DNA of 64,000 nucleotides from Thamnaconus septentrionalis (taxonomy: Eukaryota; Chordata; Actinopteri; Tetraodontiformes; Monacanthidae). The notes under the pieces were generated by a model. That model was not told the DNA's origin and searched no databases. It saw only the letters and a program-made list of their open reading frames with translations. This document shows positions 12,265 to 24,677 of the stretch, piece by piece. Numbering within the stretch: the stretch's first letter is position 1; every line of letters starts with the position of its first letter. The stretch spans positions 4,920,515 through 4,984,514 of the forward strand of contig CM020508.1 of NCBI GenBank assembly GCA_009823395.1. Reading direction: 5' to 3'. The translations under genes were made by a program, and so were the position numbers.

Positions 12265-12272
12265 ATGTAGCA
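12265..12272 (+). promoter_or_regulatory. 8-mer miR-221/222 seed match in kit 3'UTR
   Basis: ATGTAGCA matches the miR-221/222 seed plus the A opposite position 1. KIT is an established target of these microRNAs in mammals. The match is read directly; use in fish is inferred. Confidence 0.4.
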
Positions 12273-13139
12273 TATTTTTCTTTTCTTTTTTTTTATTTTG
12301 GTTGGCTGTTGCAATTGATGGAGGAAGAAAAAAAAGAAAGCACTCAAGGCACTTCAAGTCGTCGTACACACCTCGTAAGCAAAAAGACACTGCAGCTTTT
12401 GTTCTTGTTTTTTTTTTTTTCTCTTTATTCTCTTGTCGTCAGTATTATTTGAACTTGTTTGGATCTACTGTATATGGTTGTGAAGGAGTTTCTTTCAGGG
12501 GCCAATTTTAAAATCCACATATATCCATATCAGAAAACAGCAGTACACTATAACGTGGGTATGTAGGCTAGTTGACAGCAGCCTGTAAGTGCTACAAGTT
12601 GGTTAGGAGACACATCAAAAGGAATAGTCCACCCAAAAGTCACGTTTTACACATTTGGCACTCACCCCGATGTCACTCGAGGGTTTTTGGTCTAGCAGAC
12701 CTTTTCTGATTTTCTGATCCGCGTAACAGTTCTGGAGTTTCATAGACAGAGAGACAAGAAGCTGTTTGGCTTTCTAGGTGTTATCGGCTAAAAACAACAG
12801 ACCAACCGAACTTAAATTAGGCAAAGACAATAACACATAGGCACATATTTGGCTCTGTCGTTCTGTGAAACTCCAGTAGGGTTACATGGCTGAAGAAAAT
12901 GCACCAGACCCTCCGTCGGCCAGGTTCCAAGTAGGCGAAAACGGTTTTGGATGATTTGGCCCTTTCAAGCTTTGACGATTGCTGGATTTTTTTGTTTTGT
13001 TATGTTTTGTTTTTATAATGGATCTGTAAAGGCCGCACATATCGTGACTATTTTATACACACAGTTGTCCTTAGAGATATGAAGTAGAGATACTCGGTAC
13101 GCTCGCTCTTCACTCACTTGCGCTTGTCGACTGTACATG

Positions 13140-13980
13140 TGTAAATAACTGTAGGTATTAATGAATAATAGCAGCAGCTAAATGGCTTGGGCGGATGGAA
13201 AAGAGGAGACTCTCCACGAGGCCACAACGCTGGTGTATAGTTTTGCTCTCCTTTGGCTTGACTCCTATTAAAAGAAAGAATTTAATGTGTAAATAACTGT
13301 TGGGGTGCGTATCCGCCGCTGCATCCAGTGAGTGATCTTTGTTTACAAGCATGAGACAGGTACTGCCATTTCCAAGACCTTCTGTTCATTTGATTTCCAC
13401 CCCGATCTCCCTCACAAGGGAGCGGGCAACGAGAAGCGCATGTTTTTGTTTTGTTTTTTTTTTTTTGTTTATTTGTTTTGTCGTGCTCAGACTACTTTAC
13501 ACTGTCGGCCACACGATCCGGCCGATGCCGGTGCGACTGGTGGACCAGCGAGTATCTGGAGCGGCGGCACGTTGGGCTGTGTTGCTCGTCGTATTGTTCT
13601 TCCACCACTTCCCAGCTCTCTTCTGTCCAGTGTCCAGCTGTTTCCTTCACCTGGAAGAGCGACTTTTCAGAGACTCTCAGTCCGGAGTTTGATCATTTCC
13701 AGCCCCGTCCTTCCTCCGGTGCACGTCGTTGTTTAGAAAAAAAAGAAAAGGAAAAAAAAACAGTGAAAAAAAAAGCACCAGGAAAGTGTCCTGTTTGTGT
13801 GAGTGTGTTTGTGTGCGAGAGAGAAAGGGGGTTTTGTTCTTGTCTTTGTGTGGATGTTTGTGCGAGTGCAGAGTTGGAAACAAAAAAAATCACTGTCCAC
13901 TGGTGCCACTTCTTCTTAGAGATTTTATTGAGTCGTTCAGGCTACTTTGGATCACTGCTCTGTTGTTTCTGTAAATATCA

Positions 13981-14029
<49 letters not shown>

Positions 14030-14454
14030 GTAAAGTCCTGCTCATGCTTTTGAAAATGTCCATCCCCATCAAGATGTTGGTACATTACGTTCAGGATCAG
14101 TCCTGCCATGCTGTATTTTCTCTCAACGGGACGACTTTCACTTCGGGAGGCCGACCTTGTCGACGTTGGCTTTCTTCAGTCAGCTCGATCAGCGGCGCCA
14201 GTTCACTTCGCTCAAAAAAATAGTTTTTTTTGTTTTTGTTTTTTTTAAAGGGTCCAATCTGGTCATCGGTTTTGCCAAGACTGTCCTGTTGCCTTGCAAA
14301 CAGGAAGGAGATGTTTCAGATTTCACTTTTCTCTCCATCCGTCTCCGAGTTTCTCCCACCCCCACACACATTTCACAGAATATTTATTTAACTTCAGGCT
14401 TTAGTGTTGCCGTGTAAATTTGAAGTGTTGCTGATACACGTGTCAATGTAAATA
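13140..14454 (+). promoter_or_regulatory. Four Pumilio response elements (TGTAAATA) in kit 3'UTR
   Basis: Exact TGTAAATA octamers lie at 13140-13147, 13288-13295, 13970-13977 and 14447-14454. The last overlaps the poly(A) signal. UGUANAUA is the consensus bound by PUF proteins, which repress or destabilise mRNAs. Confidence 0.45.
13989..14028. repeat. (GT)n microsatellite in kit 3'UTR
   Basis: About 40 bp of GT units. Confidence 0.95.
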
Positions 14455-14456
14455 AA
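14451..14456 (+). terminator. Poly(A) signal of kit
   Basis: AATAAA 2.7 kb after the kit stop, followed by T/G-rich sequence (TTGTGTATATTG). It is the best candidate for the end of the kit transcript. Confidence 0.6.
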
Positions 14457-14480
14457 AATTGTGTATATTGAATTCCAACT

Positions 14481-17400
14481 TTGGGGTCCCTTTTTTACAT
14501 TATCCTGAAATGAGAACGAGCTGGGAACGTATTGACGATAAGCATTGCATCATGTCCTGAGAAACTTTCCGGCGGGGAGTTACTGTGTATGCAGGTGTTC
14601 CTCCTGGTGGCGGTCAGCGGCCAGATTTGCTCCTATCTCCGATCACTTAAAGCGATGATGTATCTCAGCGTACCCACTTTGAATGGCTTGGCCCGCGGCC
14701 CTGAGAGGGACATCTGGCCGTTGGGGGAGGCCTTGAGAAGGACAGCAGGCAGAGCCGGTGCACAGGACTGCGTGGGCCGAGTCCATTGTTTCAGGATCTA
14801 ACTGATAAGAGCAACGCAGGAAATCCCACCATTGAAGAGGCAGTGGTTGCGACCAAATGTTTGCTGGTCAGACTTGAGGAAGTTTTCTGCAAATTAAACC
14901 GGACAGGGGGCCAAGATTGTTGTGTCGCGGCAGCGAGGAAGGCGCAAACCAAAGATCCTGCAGGTTAAGAATCTGTGTCACCACGGCCCCAGTTTGAGAC
15001 TCCAACCCAGCAAAGTTAAATATTTTCCACTTCCAGGTAGTTGGAAACCTGGAAATATAATCTTTGCAAAGAATTTATGTTGCCTTCCTGTAATTCTTCG
15101 CTCTTTTGTCAGTTCAACCGATACCTGTGACAGCAAGCAACGTCCCGGTCAGTGCGTCCACCCTGAGACTGGGAGACCAAAGAGCAGAAAAATGGGGTGT
15201 ATCAATTTGGTCATTTAAAACAAAATTCAATTTCTTTATTTTTACAGAAAATTGCTGATAAATTCAACACAGAGACGCCGAGAAAATGAGTCAACAACCC
15301 GTTATTATTCACCGACATGAAATGACGCAAAAGCTTGCAGGTGCAAAAAAAACCAAAAGAAACTTTGCTCTCGCATCGTGTGAATACGAAAAAATCTGAA
15401 CCAAGCAACCATTTCACCGCCAGATCTCAATATGCCAGTCACACAATCTCAACAGCAGGTTTACACGGATTTTAGTTCCCATGTTATAATCCTCTGATCA
15501 TATTCCAGATAGTGTGTTTACATGCACACAGATCTTCCCACCCATGTATACAGGGAAAATATTAGTATCCTGGCATCTGATTACAGCACCTTATTTGTGC
15601 AGGTGCCTCTGTTGTTTATTTTCCGCAGCACAGACCACAGCAGGTTTTACTGCAGCACCATGTAGTTTACTTTTCTGAAGCGACACATAGTTTTTACCAT
15701 CAGAACCCCTGCCATTGATACAGTGCCCCCACCTGGCTTGGCATGAGGCTATATTATACTGGGTCTGCAAACACAGTGTGTGAAGTCTTGCCACAAAGCA
15801 AATTGAGTGCCAGCGTGAGGGCACCATGCGTGCAACAATTGTTCTAAAGCTGTGTACCAGGCCAGCCGCCTGCGCTGTGCGGCTGTTTCCACAAGGTACC
15901 GCTCAGTGAACCATAAAAACAACTCTAAAATCATTTTAGGGTTGGAAAAACAGCTTTAAAATCGAGGCAAAGAAATGAGCAGTGGTGGTGACAGGGAAAG
16001 AAACACCCCGACTCTCCTGTGGGCGTGTGCACGTGTGTGTAGAAGTATCTGGAAGAGGTCTGGAACCTTACTGAAGTCAGAAGAGCTGTGCGCGGACATG
16101 AAAGTGTTCTTGTCAAAAACGAGGCCAAAGCTAGCGGGCCAGATCATTTTTAACGGCTGAAGTTTATTGAAGTTTGGAGCGTTGTGGCAGTAAATCATCC
16201 CTGGGCGTGAGGCACATCCCTCTGGCAACGATTGGGATTACAATTCCTTCAAATTCTGTTCAGCAGGAGGAAGAAAAAACAAAATGGAACATGAGCAACC
16301 GTGTGACCCTGTTTTTCTCTTTTTGTTATTTTTTTTTGTGGGAGGGGTGCATTTAAGTTTGCTAAACACTGTGGTTTTCCTCCCTGTGGTTGTAAATTTG
16401 ATAAGCTTGTCCCGCTCCTCCGCAGCGCTGTTTGTGGTAAATCTGGCAGTTTAATGTGAAACTCTGCCTGCGCGTTGTTACGGACGGAAGCTCTGGTGCA
16501 ACGGGGCCAAACACTGGGGGCCGTTCCACACTGAGGGAACATGAATCAAGTTATGTCAAAATGCTGCTTGGCCAGTACAAATGGTTCTGAAGCTGACACA
16601 TGTGAGTGAATCGCACCATTCAACTTTTTTTACGCTTCGCTTGGTCTGTCAGAAATTATTAAATATTACTGAGTGTTCGGATGGGATTCTGTGATTTAAG
16701 AAATCCGTCAGGAAGAAAAACCTTTTTTTTGTAAAGGGAAATTTGTTCTGTTAACACAATGCAGAGCAGAATGCTAACGTGTCAGATTAAATTAATGTCA
16801 CTAGGCAGTCAATCATTTGGTATCTTAATCAGTGTAAAAATCACATTAGTCAGTGTAGCAAAGTTTTATTCAATGGTAGCAGTTAGTTTGTCTAGTCTGT
16901 ACGGCAGCCAAGTCTTCGACGGCTAGCTAGCTGTTTTTAGCTAGTGTTAGATTAGGGTTCGTTTAAGGCTGATCTGTGACAACATTAAGTTTTCAGTTTG
17001 CTCTGCAAGAAAAGGCCCCAACCATTCTATGAATAAAAAACAAGTGTTTTTCATGCACCGTCATTGCTCAATCTCCAAGACTACAATGACCAGGGTGACT
17101 TAGAACTGTGCAAATCTCCTATCAAATGTTTAAGTGTTAGTGGACCGAGCCATGACCTGAGTTCAACCCTGCGACCTCAGCATGCTCAGGATGTCCCGAG
17201 ACCGTCCAACTTCTGCTGTTCCATTGACTCAACCATTGTCATTATTTGTCTCAATAAGTTTGCAGATCTGTAGCTTGGCTCTAGGGTGCCCGTTAAATAT
17301 CTTCCTTTATTATCATGTGATGCTTGTTGCTTTACCATGTGATGCTCCCCGTTCGACATAGCAGATAATATCAGGGGCGGTGGGGGTTGTATCTTGCATG

Positions 17401-19960
17401 CAGTTAAGGACGACGATACTGTTCCCACAAGCCTCCCACGGCTCAACCGAGATGAATGCTGTCATTGTCGCGGGCCGCGTCCGACACTGATAGTGTGACC
17501 CCCCCAAAGGAACCATTCGCATCCGCACACTTCCACCACTGATTAGTCTTTATGACACTGCTGCGATCAAAGAGACCACAAACAACTATAATGCGATTTT
17601 AATCGATGCTAGAGCTGTAAAATCTTCCCCATCCTCTTGTCTTACAATCTAGACACTTCCGATAGCTCTTAAAAACTGTCCAAAAGTGATTTTGAGTTAG
17701 AGTTTTTTTTAAGCCGTGTAGTTTATGGTTTTGGCTGGCCAAATTAGAAAAACTCGGATTAACAAACTGAGGAAGAGCTTCCTCCCTCCAGAGCTGTGGC
17801 CTCTATTACTCTTCTAGCCCAGTTCTCACAAGTTCTTGCATCTTATATCCTGCACAACGATGTTGTTGTTGGAGTTCTGTGTTCTTCGTTGGTTCATAGT
17901 CTGTTTAAGTTTGTTTGGGTTTTTTTCGCAAATAAATTAGACAATAAACTCTGAAGCCAGCATTGACTCAAATAACCACCGGTCACAGCCAATCATCTCT
18001 GACTGAATACGCTCACAGGCCACTTTATTGGGTCCACAGCTGGAAAAAAAAATCTAAAAATGTAGATATCCAATATTAGCAAGGTAGGCCTAATAAAGCA
18101 TGATTTTTTTTTAAAAAAAACAAGCTTATCAGGCGTCTCTTGAGTAATTTACAGAGTGGGGAGCGGATGGGGGTTTGAAGCTGTTTAACAGTTGACATAT
18201 GTGTCAGGCCGAAGACGAGCGGCAACGCGGCGCAGTGCATATGGGCAACTTTTCCGGGTCAGCGCCACTTCCCATATTTGCTCAAGCTGCTCAGGAAGCG
18301 CGGCTCGATCCTCTCACACCGTTGGGGACCCTGACAGAGGCGACAAAGGGTGCTGCCTGCCTGCCTGCCTGCCAGCCAGAAGGGGAGCGACACGCCGACC
18401 GCAGTGTGTGTGCGCGCGTGTGTGCGGTTGGGTAAGGTAGCTGAACGATGTACATGTGTGTCGAGTGTGCCGAGGGTCAACATTTTATCTCAGCTACACT
18501 GCACTTCCTCATGTGTCAAGGGTGCACCTTCTGTTCACAGGCGCAGAAGAATGTTAGACAAAAAAAAAAAAAACAGAGCGAATCTCAGTGGATGGTGGTG
18601 GTGTGAGTTTGGGGGGTTATTCAGGTTTACAGTGTTTTAGATTTAATTGTGGCAAAGTTTTGCCCGGTTAAACAGGCTGGGTGGAGAACCATGCAGTGCT
18701 TCTTACTCAGGAGTTTGGTTTGGTTCAATGCTGTGTGGACAGAATAAACACAGAGCTGGAGGGGATAAGCTCCTGCTTTGGATGCTCACATTTGAAATCA
18801 ACATTGCACGCAGGACTTGGGGGAAGACGGTGAACCTCACGAGACAGAAGGCCAGTCTGAATTCTTGCAGATCCATCTTGCAAAGCTCCACTGTGGGTTG
18901 TTTCTTTTTTTGTTGTTGTTTTGTCTGTTTGGTTATTTGTTTGTTTTTTTACCCAGTCAGAGTATAAAATGTCCAATCAGTAAAGACCAGAGAAGCAAAT
19001 CCATTGGATTGTGGCAAAACTGCAGCATAGTCGTACAGGTTTAATTTAAAAAATAAAAAAAATAAAAAATAAAAGTTGTGGGTTTAACGATAATGTTATG
19101 TGAAGCAAATTTGATTTAGTGACACTTCTGAGAGCAAGCGCGTCTCTTTGTCTCTGGTATCAACCACTGGTCGGGATGAGCAGGAAATGGGGGCGACTCC
19201 ACCGGAGCCAGTCGCGCCGTGGAACTTTGTGACTGAAGAACTCTGTGTAATTGTTGCGACACGTCTTCCCCGACGGCTTTCAGCCATCGGTGAGCAATGG
19301 CATGATGCGTTTCCTGCAGAATGAAGGTCAAAGAAATTACCTTTTTTTATTTCTTCATCCGGTTGAGGAAGACAACAGGAGTAAAGTAAATAATCCCTTA
19401 CAATTTAAATATTTCATCCCCGCTCATCCCCACAGGCCTGTTTTTTCCTTCCCCCTTTCTTTTTCCAAGCCTCTTTTTCTCCGCGCTGGAACATTCCACC
19501 GAGCGAACCGGTATCACCTGTCGGATCATTAAATATTCAACTGCAGCTGCGGCGTGGAACAAAAGCAAGGGCATCGGGTTCATTTAAATCTCCTGTTTCT
19601 TTCAATCGCCGATCATTGCTGTGAACCGACTCACTCCAACATGCCGTTCATTCCACTCTGGATGCTTCCCACTGAGGTGCGCGGTGCCTCGGAGGCCTGG
19701 GGATCCAGTCAGTCCAGGATGACGCCTCGCAGCCAGCAGCAGCTGAGCCCTTGCCCACCATCATCATCATCGTTTCATCGAGCTAGCTTGACTACATGTC
19801 CTTTACTTGCGTCATTAGGCCAGTTGGACACATTCAAAATGCGACAGAACACACAAAAAATAAGATGTTGGAAGCCGTTCAAAAGGATGTTTCAACTTCA
19901 AACAATTTTTTTGCTACTTTTAATGTCTACTTTGGCTTGTCCAAACGCAGCAGACAATAT
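14481..19960. other. Intergenic region, proximal part
   Basis: Between the kit 3' end and the LINE tail. The frames are short and not exon-like. No tRNA, rRNA or protein family was recognised. Simple runs and GCTAGC-rich spots occur near 16,925. Confidence 0.5.
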
Positions 19961-20010
19961 AGAAGAAGAAGAAGAAGAAGAAGAAGAAGAAGAAGAAGAA
20001 GAAGAAGAAG
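19961..20010. repeat. (GAA)n microsatellite forming the LINE 3' tail
   Basis: About 50 bp of GAA units abutting the LINE 3' end. In LINE orientation it is a TTC tail. Confidence 0.85.
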
Positions 20011-22905
20011 ACCTTTATTGATCCCACGATGGGGAAATTTGCATAGTTACAGCAACAACAAAAAAGAAAAAGAAATTGGCTACAGTGCAAAAAGGTCAAG
20101 AATTATATTAACTGAAGATATAGACAAAATTAAAATATTTGTAAGTATGTACAGAAAAAAGTATCCTAGTGGATGCGATTTTACAAAGTGCAGTTGTACA
20201 GCCTGATTGCTGTAGGCAGGAATGACCTGCGGTAGCGCTCCTTCTTGCACTGAGGGTGCAGCAGCCTCGAGCTGAAGGAGCTGCTCAGGCTCTCCACAGT
20301 GTGGTGCAGGGGGTGGGAGGTGTTGTCCATGATGGACGTCAGCTTGGCCAACATCCTTCTGTCCGCCACCTTCTGGATGGAGTCCAATGGACAGTCCAGG
20401 ACGGAGCTGGCTCTCCTCACCAGTTTGTCCAGTTTCCTCCTGTCCCTCTCCGTGACTCCACTCCCCCAGCATACGATGGCATAGCACACTGCAGAAGCCA
20501 CCACAGTGTCATAAAAAGTCCGGAGAAGGGCCCTGCTGACACCGAAGGACCTCAGTCTCCTCAGCAGGTGGAGGCGACTCTGGCCCTTCTTGTAGATCCC
20601 TGTGGTGTTTGTGGACCAGTCCAGTTTATTGTTCATATGAACACCCAGGTACTTGAATGAGTCCACTATCTCAATGTCCGAGCCCTGCATGGATGTTCAC
20701 AGATGTGTGTGTTTGGGTGGTTCAGCGGAAATCCACCACAAGCTCCTTTGTCTTGTTCGTGTTGAGCAGCAGGTGGTTCTGCTCACACCAGTCCACGAAT
20801 TCCAAGACGACTCCTCTGTACTCCTGCTCGTCCCCCTCTGATATACAGCCGACAATGGCTGAGTCGTCGGAAAACTTCTGCAGGTGACAGAGGTTGGAGT
20901 TGTAGCTGAAGTCCGCCGTGTAAAGGGTGAAGAGGAACGGAGAGAGCACCGTCCCCTGCGGGGCTCCCGTGCTGCAGGTCACTACATCTGACACGCAGCC
21001 GTTCGTCCGAACGTACTGTGGTCTGTCAGAGAGGTAGTTGATGGTCCAAGCAACCAGGTGTTGGTCCACGCCGGCCTCCTCCATCTTCCCCCGCAGCAGC
21101 GATGGCTGAATGGTATTAAAAGCACTCGAGAAGTCAAAAAACATGACCCTCACAGTGCTCCCGGGGGACTCCAGGTAAGACAAGGCCCGATGCAGCAGGT
21201 AGATGATGGCGTCATCCACACCCACACCAGGACGATAGGCGAACTGCAGCGGGTCCAGAGCTCATCAGAGTGCGGAGGTGGCCAAGGATGATCCTTTCCA
21301 AGGTCTTCATCAGGTGGGAGGTCAGGGCGACAGGTCTATAGTGGTTCAGTTCACTAGGATGGGCTATCTTAAGAACTGGCACCACACAGGAGGTCTTCCA
21401 CAGGACCGGCACTGTGTCCAGGGTAAGGCTCAGGTTGAACATGTACTGAACTACCTCACTGAGCTGGTCTGCACACTCCCTGAGCAACCTGGAGCTGGTG
21501 GCATCGGGGCCTGTGGCTTTCCTCGCCTTTGTCCTCCTGAGCTCCCTCCTCACTTGGACCTTGGTGATCCTCAGTTGGGAGGGGGGTGACTGGGGTGAGT
21601 GCAAGGGTTGAGTTGGGTGTTGTACAAAAGAGGTATGCTGGCAGTGGTAGTGTACGGGGAGCTGAGGTGTGAGAGGCTGCAGTTGCAGCTGGGGGGAGGA
21701 GAAGGAGGAGGAGGAGAGGTGTGAAGAAGCAGGGCAGTTGGTGGGGGATGGTGAGGGGACAGAGTCAAACCTAGTAAAAAACTGGTTCAACTGGTTTGCC
21801 CAGTCCTGATCCCCTGTGGTGACGACCTGTCGTTCCACACCCTTGCCGTGGCCTGAGATGTGATTCAGGCCTCTCCACACCTCTCTGGCATTGTTCTTCT
21901 CCAGGTGTTTCTCCAGCCTCTCTTTGTACGCCTTTTTACACCTCCTGATGGTGTACTTGAGCTCCCGCTGTATTGTCTTTAGCTCCCCTTTGTCTCCTGA
22001 AAAGAAGGCCCTCTTCTTCTTATTCAGCAGAGCCTTCAGATCAGGAGTTACCCATGGTTTGTTGTTCAGGAAAAAACGTACCCTTTTGGATGGTACGGTA
22101 TTTTCCACACAGAAATTAATATAATCAGTGATGCAGTGGGTCAGACTGTTGATGTCCTCCCCATGTGACTTGCACAGAATGTCCCAGTCCGTTGACTCAA
22201 AGCAGTCCCTCAGCTGTTTACAGGCCTCATCAGACCAGATCTGTACAGTCTTCTTTTGTACGGTCTGCTGCTGCAACACCGGGGTGTAAACAGGCTGCAG
22301 ACGGATGAGGTTGTGGTCTGAGCGGCCAAGAGGGGGTAGGGGTGTGGAGGTGTATGCATTTTTGATGTTTGCATACAATAAGTCCAGAGTTTTATTGTCC
22401 CTTGTGTAGCAGCTCACGTACTGTGTGAAGTTTGTGAGAGTAGCAGAGAGAGAGGCATGATTGAAGTCCCCGGAGATGAGAAGGAGAGCATCTGGATGCT
22501 TGGTCTGCAGCGCCGACACCGTGCAGTGAATGCACTCACACGCAGCAGCAGCATCAGCCGACGGTGGGATGTACATAGTTATAACAATAACGTGCGAAAA
22601 ATCCCGCGGAATGTAGTACGGCCGAACACTGACTGCTAGCAGTTCAATGTTCCTACTGCAGAGCTGTTCTTTAACTGTGATGTGCCCGGGGTTACACCAT
22701 CTATCATTAAAAAACACACACAAACCTCCTCCTTTCTTCTTGCCGATCTCTGCCGCTTTCCAGTCCGCACGCACGAGAGTGAATCCGTCCAGTGTGACAA
22801 TGGAGTCTGGTACATCCCGATTTAGCCATGTCTCCGTGAAGCACATGAGACTGCTCTCTCTGTTAAGAAAGTTAAATAAAGAAAAATAAGCCCTCAGGCT
22901 TCAGA
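20011..22905 (-). mobile_element. Degenerate non-LTR retrotransposon (CR1/L2/Rex1-like LINE), 5'-truncated
   Basis: The minus strand encodes the end of an AP endonuclease domain (FTETWL, SGDFN, RSDHN motifs, frame 22,846 to 21,212) and then a reverse transcriptase (FDFSSAFNTI, GAPQGTVLSPFLF, and the catalytic KFSDDSAIVG in place of the usual F-x-DD). A thumb/C-terminal region follows (FKYLGVHMNNKLDW, 20,690 to 20,181). The frame breaks near 21,255-21,262, has a TGA at 20,722-20,724 and shifts again near 20,690, so the copy is dead. The 5' end stops beside a (TATG)n repeat with the N-terminal endonuclease missing, as in abortive reverse transcription. The 3' end reads GGGATCAATAAAGG and runs into a (TTC)n tail at 19,961-20,010, typical of this clade in fish. 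The clade assignment within the jockey superfamily is from recall of the motifs. Confidence 0.88.
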
Positions 22906-22936
22906 AGGAGAGTTAATCTATCAAGCCAAGTATAGA

Positions 22937-22974
22937 CGTATGTATGTATGTATGTATGTATGTATGTATGTATG
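22937..22974. repeat. (TATG)n microsatellite at the LINE 5' boundary
   Basis: About nine TATG units just beyond the truncated LINE 5' end. Confidence 0.9.
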
Positions 22975-24494
22975 TTTTTTTAATTACTAATATCTGAATA
23001 ATGTGAGCAATTTGAAAAGTGTCTGCGGTGTTTCCATGAGCCCAAGCAGACACAAAAAATAGCCAACGTTTTCCTTTTAATCTTACGAAGCTCTTTCAAA
23101 ATTCTTTGACATTTGTTATCATTCGCTGCCGTCTGGTGTAACTGGATAAGAGTCTGAACTGGAATGACTCGTGGGAGATGTTGCCTGCTTCTTCTCCTTC
23201 TTCCATTGCTTGCTCGCTCTCATTTTCCATGGAAACTCCTCTTCATTTAAAAGAAAAAGAACATGGCATGTCGTCTTGTTGTTTTTAAAAATCTATCCGT
23301 ACGTGTCACATAGAATCTTTTTTTGGAGGAGGGGTGGGGGGGCCATCTGCTGCAGTAACTCAGGTGATGGACGGTGGAATTCCAAACAAGCTGTTTCTCA
23401 TAGTCTCCTAATCCCCTCGGCATGTGGCGCAGGGAGCAGCAAACTCAGTTAGGCTGGAGGTGGGGATGGAGGCAAGGGGGGCGCGAGGGGGCCGTTTGGA
23501 GGGTGAGGGGAGGTCACAACCCCCGACTATCCCCGCATGAAGGAAATAAACATGTACAAATGATTATGATTCTTTTATATAAATAATAATCACGTAGAAA
23601 TACATGGCATTTTCTCTGAAAGACTCCGGTCATTTGGGTATTTTTCCTCCTGCCTTGATGGCTCTCATTAAAAAAAAAAGAAAAAGTACATTCTGGCCTG
23701 TACAACCTGGGGGGGAAAAAAGCTTCATAGCTTCTGCTTCTGGAAGACTTTTGTGAGACCCTGCAGCGGCTTGTGAGAAAGCAGACCAACTACCCGCAGC
23801 GGCAAATAAGCTCCACTTTCACCACTCGTCGTCATTTTTCAGCGCGATTTGGAAGCGGTTCGACCTGACTGAATCGCGGGCAGTTCAGCAGCTCAGCTTC
23901 AGTCATGTCAGCCTGCTCCTCCTTCCTGGAAATAAAAAACACTCCGCGCTATCTGACACTGTCAGACGCCGAAAGCGCAGGTCCTGCTGTTACACGAGAC
24001 GGAGCCAAAGTCTTCAGACCTGCAGCGGCTCATCTGTTCTGCGATCGCTTCCAATCTCAAGTCTTAATCTGCCTCAGACGAGGTCGGTCGGCACGCTAAC
24101 TGAGTTTTTTTTTCTCGCTCCCCAAACACTCAGGTGAGGGGCTGCTGGCGACAGGGGCGGGGAAAGAGGGGATGTGGGGGGTGGAGGGGGCAACTGCTGC
24201 TGCGACGTGACCGGAATGCGATGTTGCATACCAGACGAGCGGCACGAGCGGCACGAGCGGGAGTCTGGTGGGCCTCTGCCGGAAGGTACATCTGTTCCAT
24301 CCGTTTGATGAATGGTTGTTTTTCAAGACTGGCATATATTTAGTTGGGACGCCTTCAGACAAACACGACAAGATTCCAAACTATGGAAGCACTTTCAAGG
24401 CCCTTAAATTATGGAAATATTCCCTTCACCCTCGTATGTTGTTTTTTTTTTTTTTAAGTGTGTCCTCGGCGACACACACTTCTAGAGATCAGAC

Positions 24495-24677
24495 GATTGT
24501 GATGTCACAGAGGGCACTGTACCTGTGTGATATCTCCCGGGTTGTTGACCCCACCCAAAGGCTCTGCCCTCTGAGACCTCTTTGTTTTTTGTTTCTGACA
24601 GCAGGTCCAACAGAGCGTCAGTTTTAGCGAAATGCCAGTGTTTTTTGAGTAGGCTGTAAACAGAGGGCTAAATATGA
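24495..24677 (+). repeat. Ordered-block interspersed repeat, copy 1
   Basis: Contains TTGTGATGTCACAGAGGG, then CCAACAGAGCGTCAGTTTTAG, then CTGTAAACAGAGGGCTAAAT in the order seen in the other copies. Confidence 0.6.

Larger units (their letters stand above)
11739..14480 (+). other. kit 3' untranslated region
   Basis: Sequence from the TGA at 11736-11738 to just past the AATAAA at 14451. No other coding frame is supported. It contains a (TTTG)n run, a (GT)n run, four UGUAAAUA motifs, an ATGTAGCA site, and around 12,617-12,967 what may be an old repeat starting AAAGGAATAGTCCACCC. The length of about 2.7 kb is in the range of vertebrate KIT 3'UTRs. The extent is inferred from the poly(A) signal, not from transcripts. 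Confidence 0.6.

Noticed and set aside
13451..14053. 200-residue frame in the kit 3'UTR
   Set aside because: It is low-complexity and includes a (GT)n repeat; composition and position fit untranslated sequence.
19554..20021. 155-residue frame ending in polyglutamate
   Set aside because: It runs into the GAA tail of the LINE; there is no family similarity or splice context.
20256..20660. 134-residue plus-strand frame
   Set aside because: It is antisense to the LINE C-terminal coding region.
22937..22974. Short regular repeats considered as a CRISPR array
   Set aside because: They are simple microsatellites without spacers, in a vertebrate genome.
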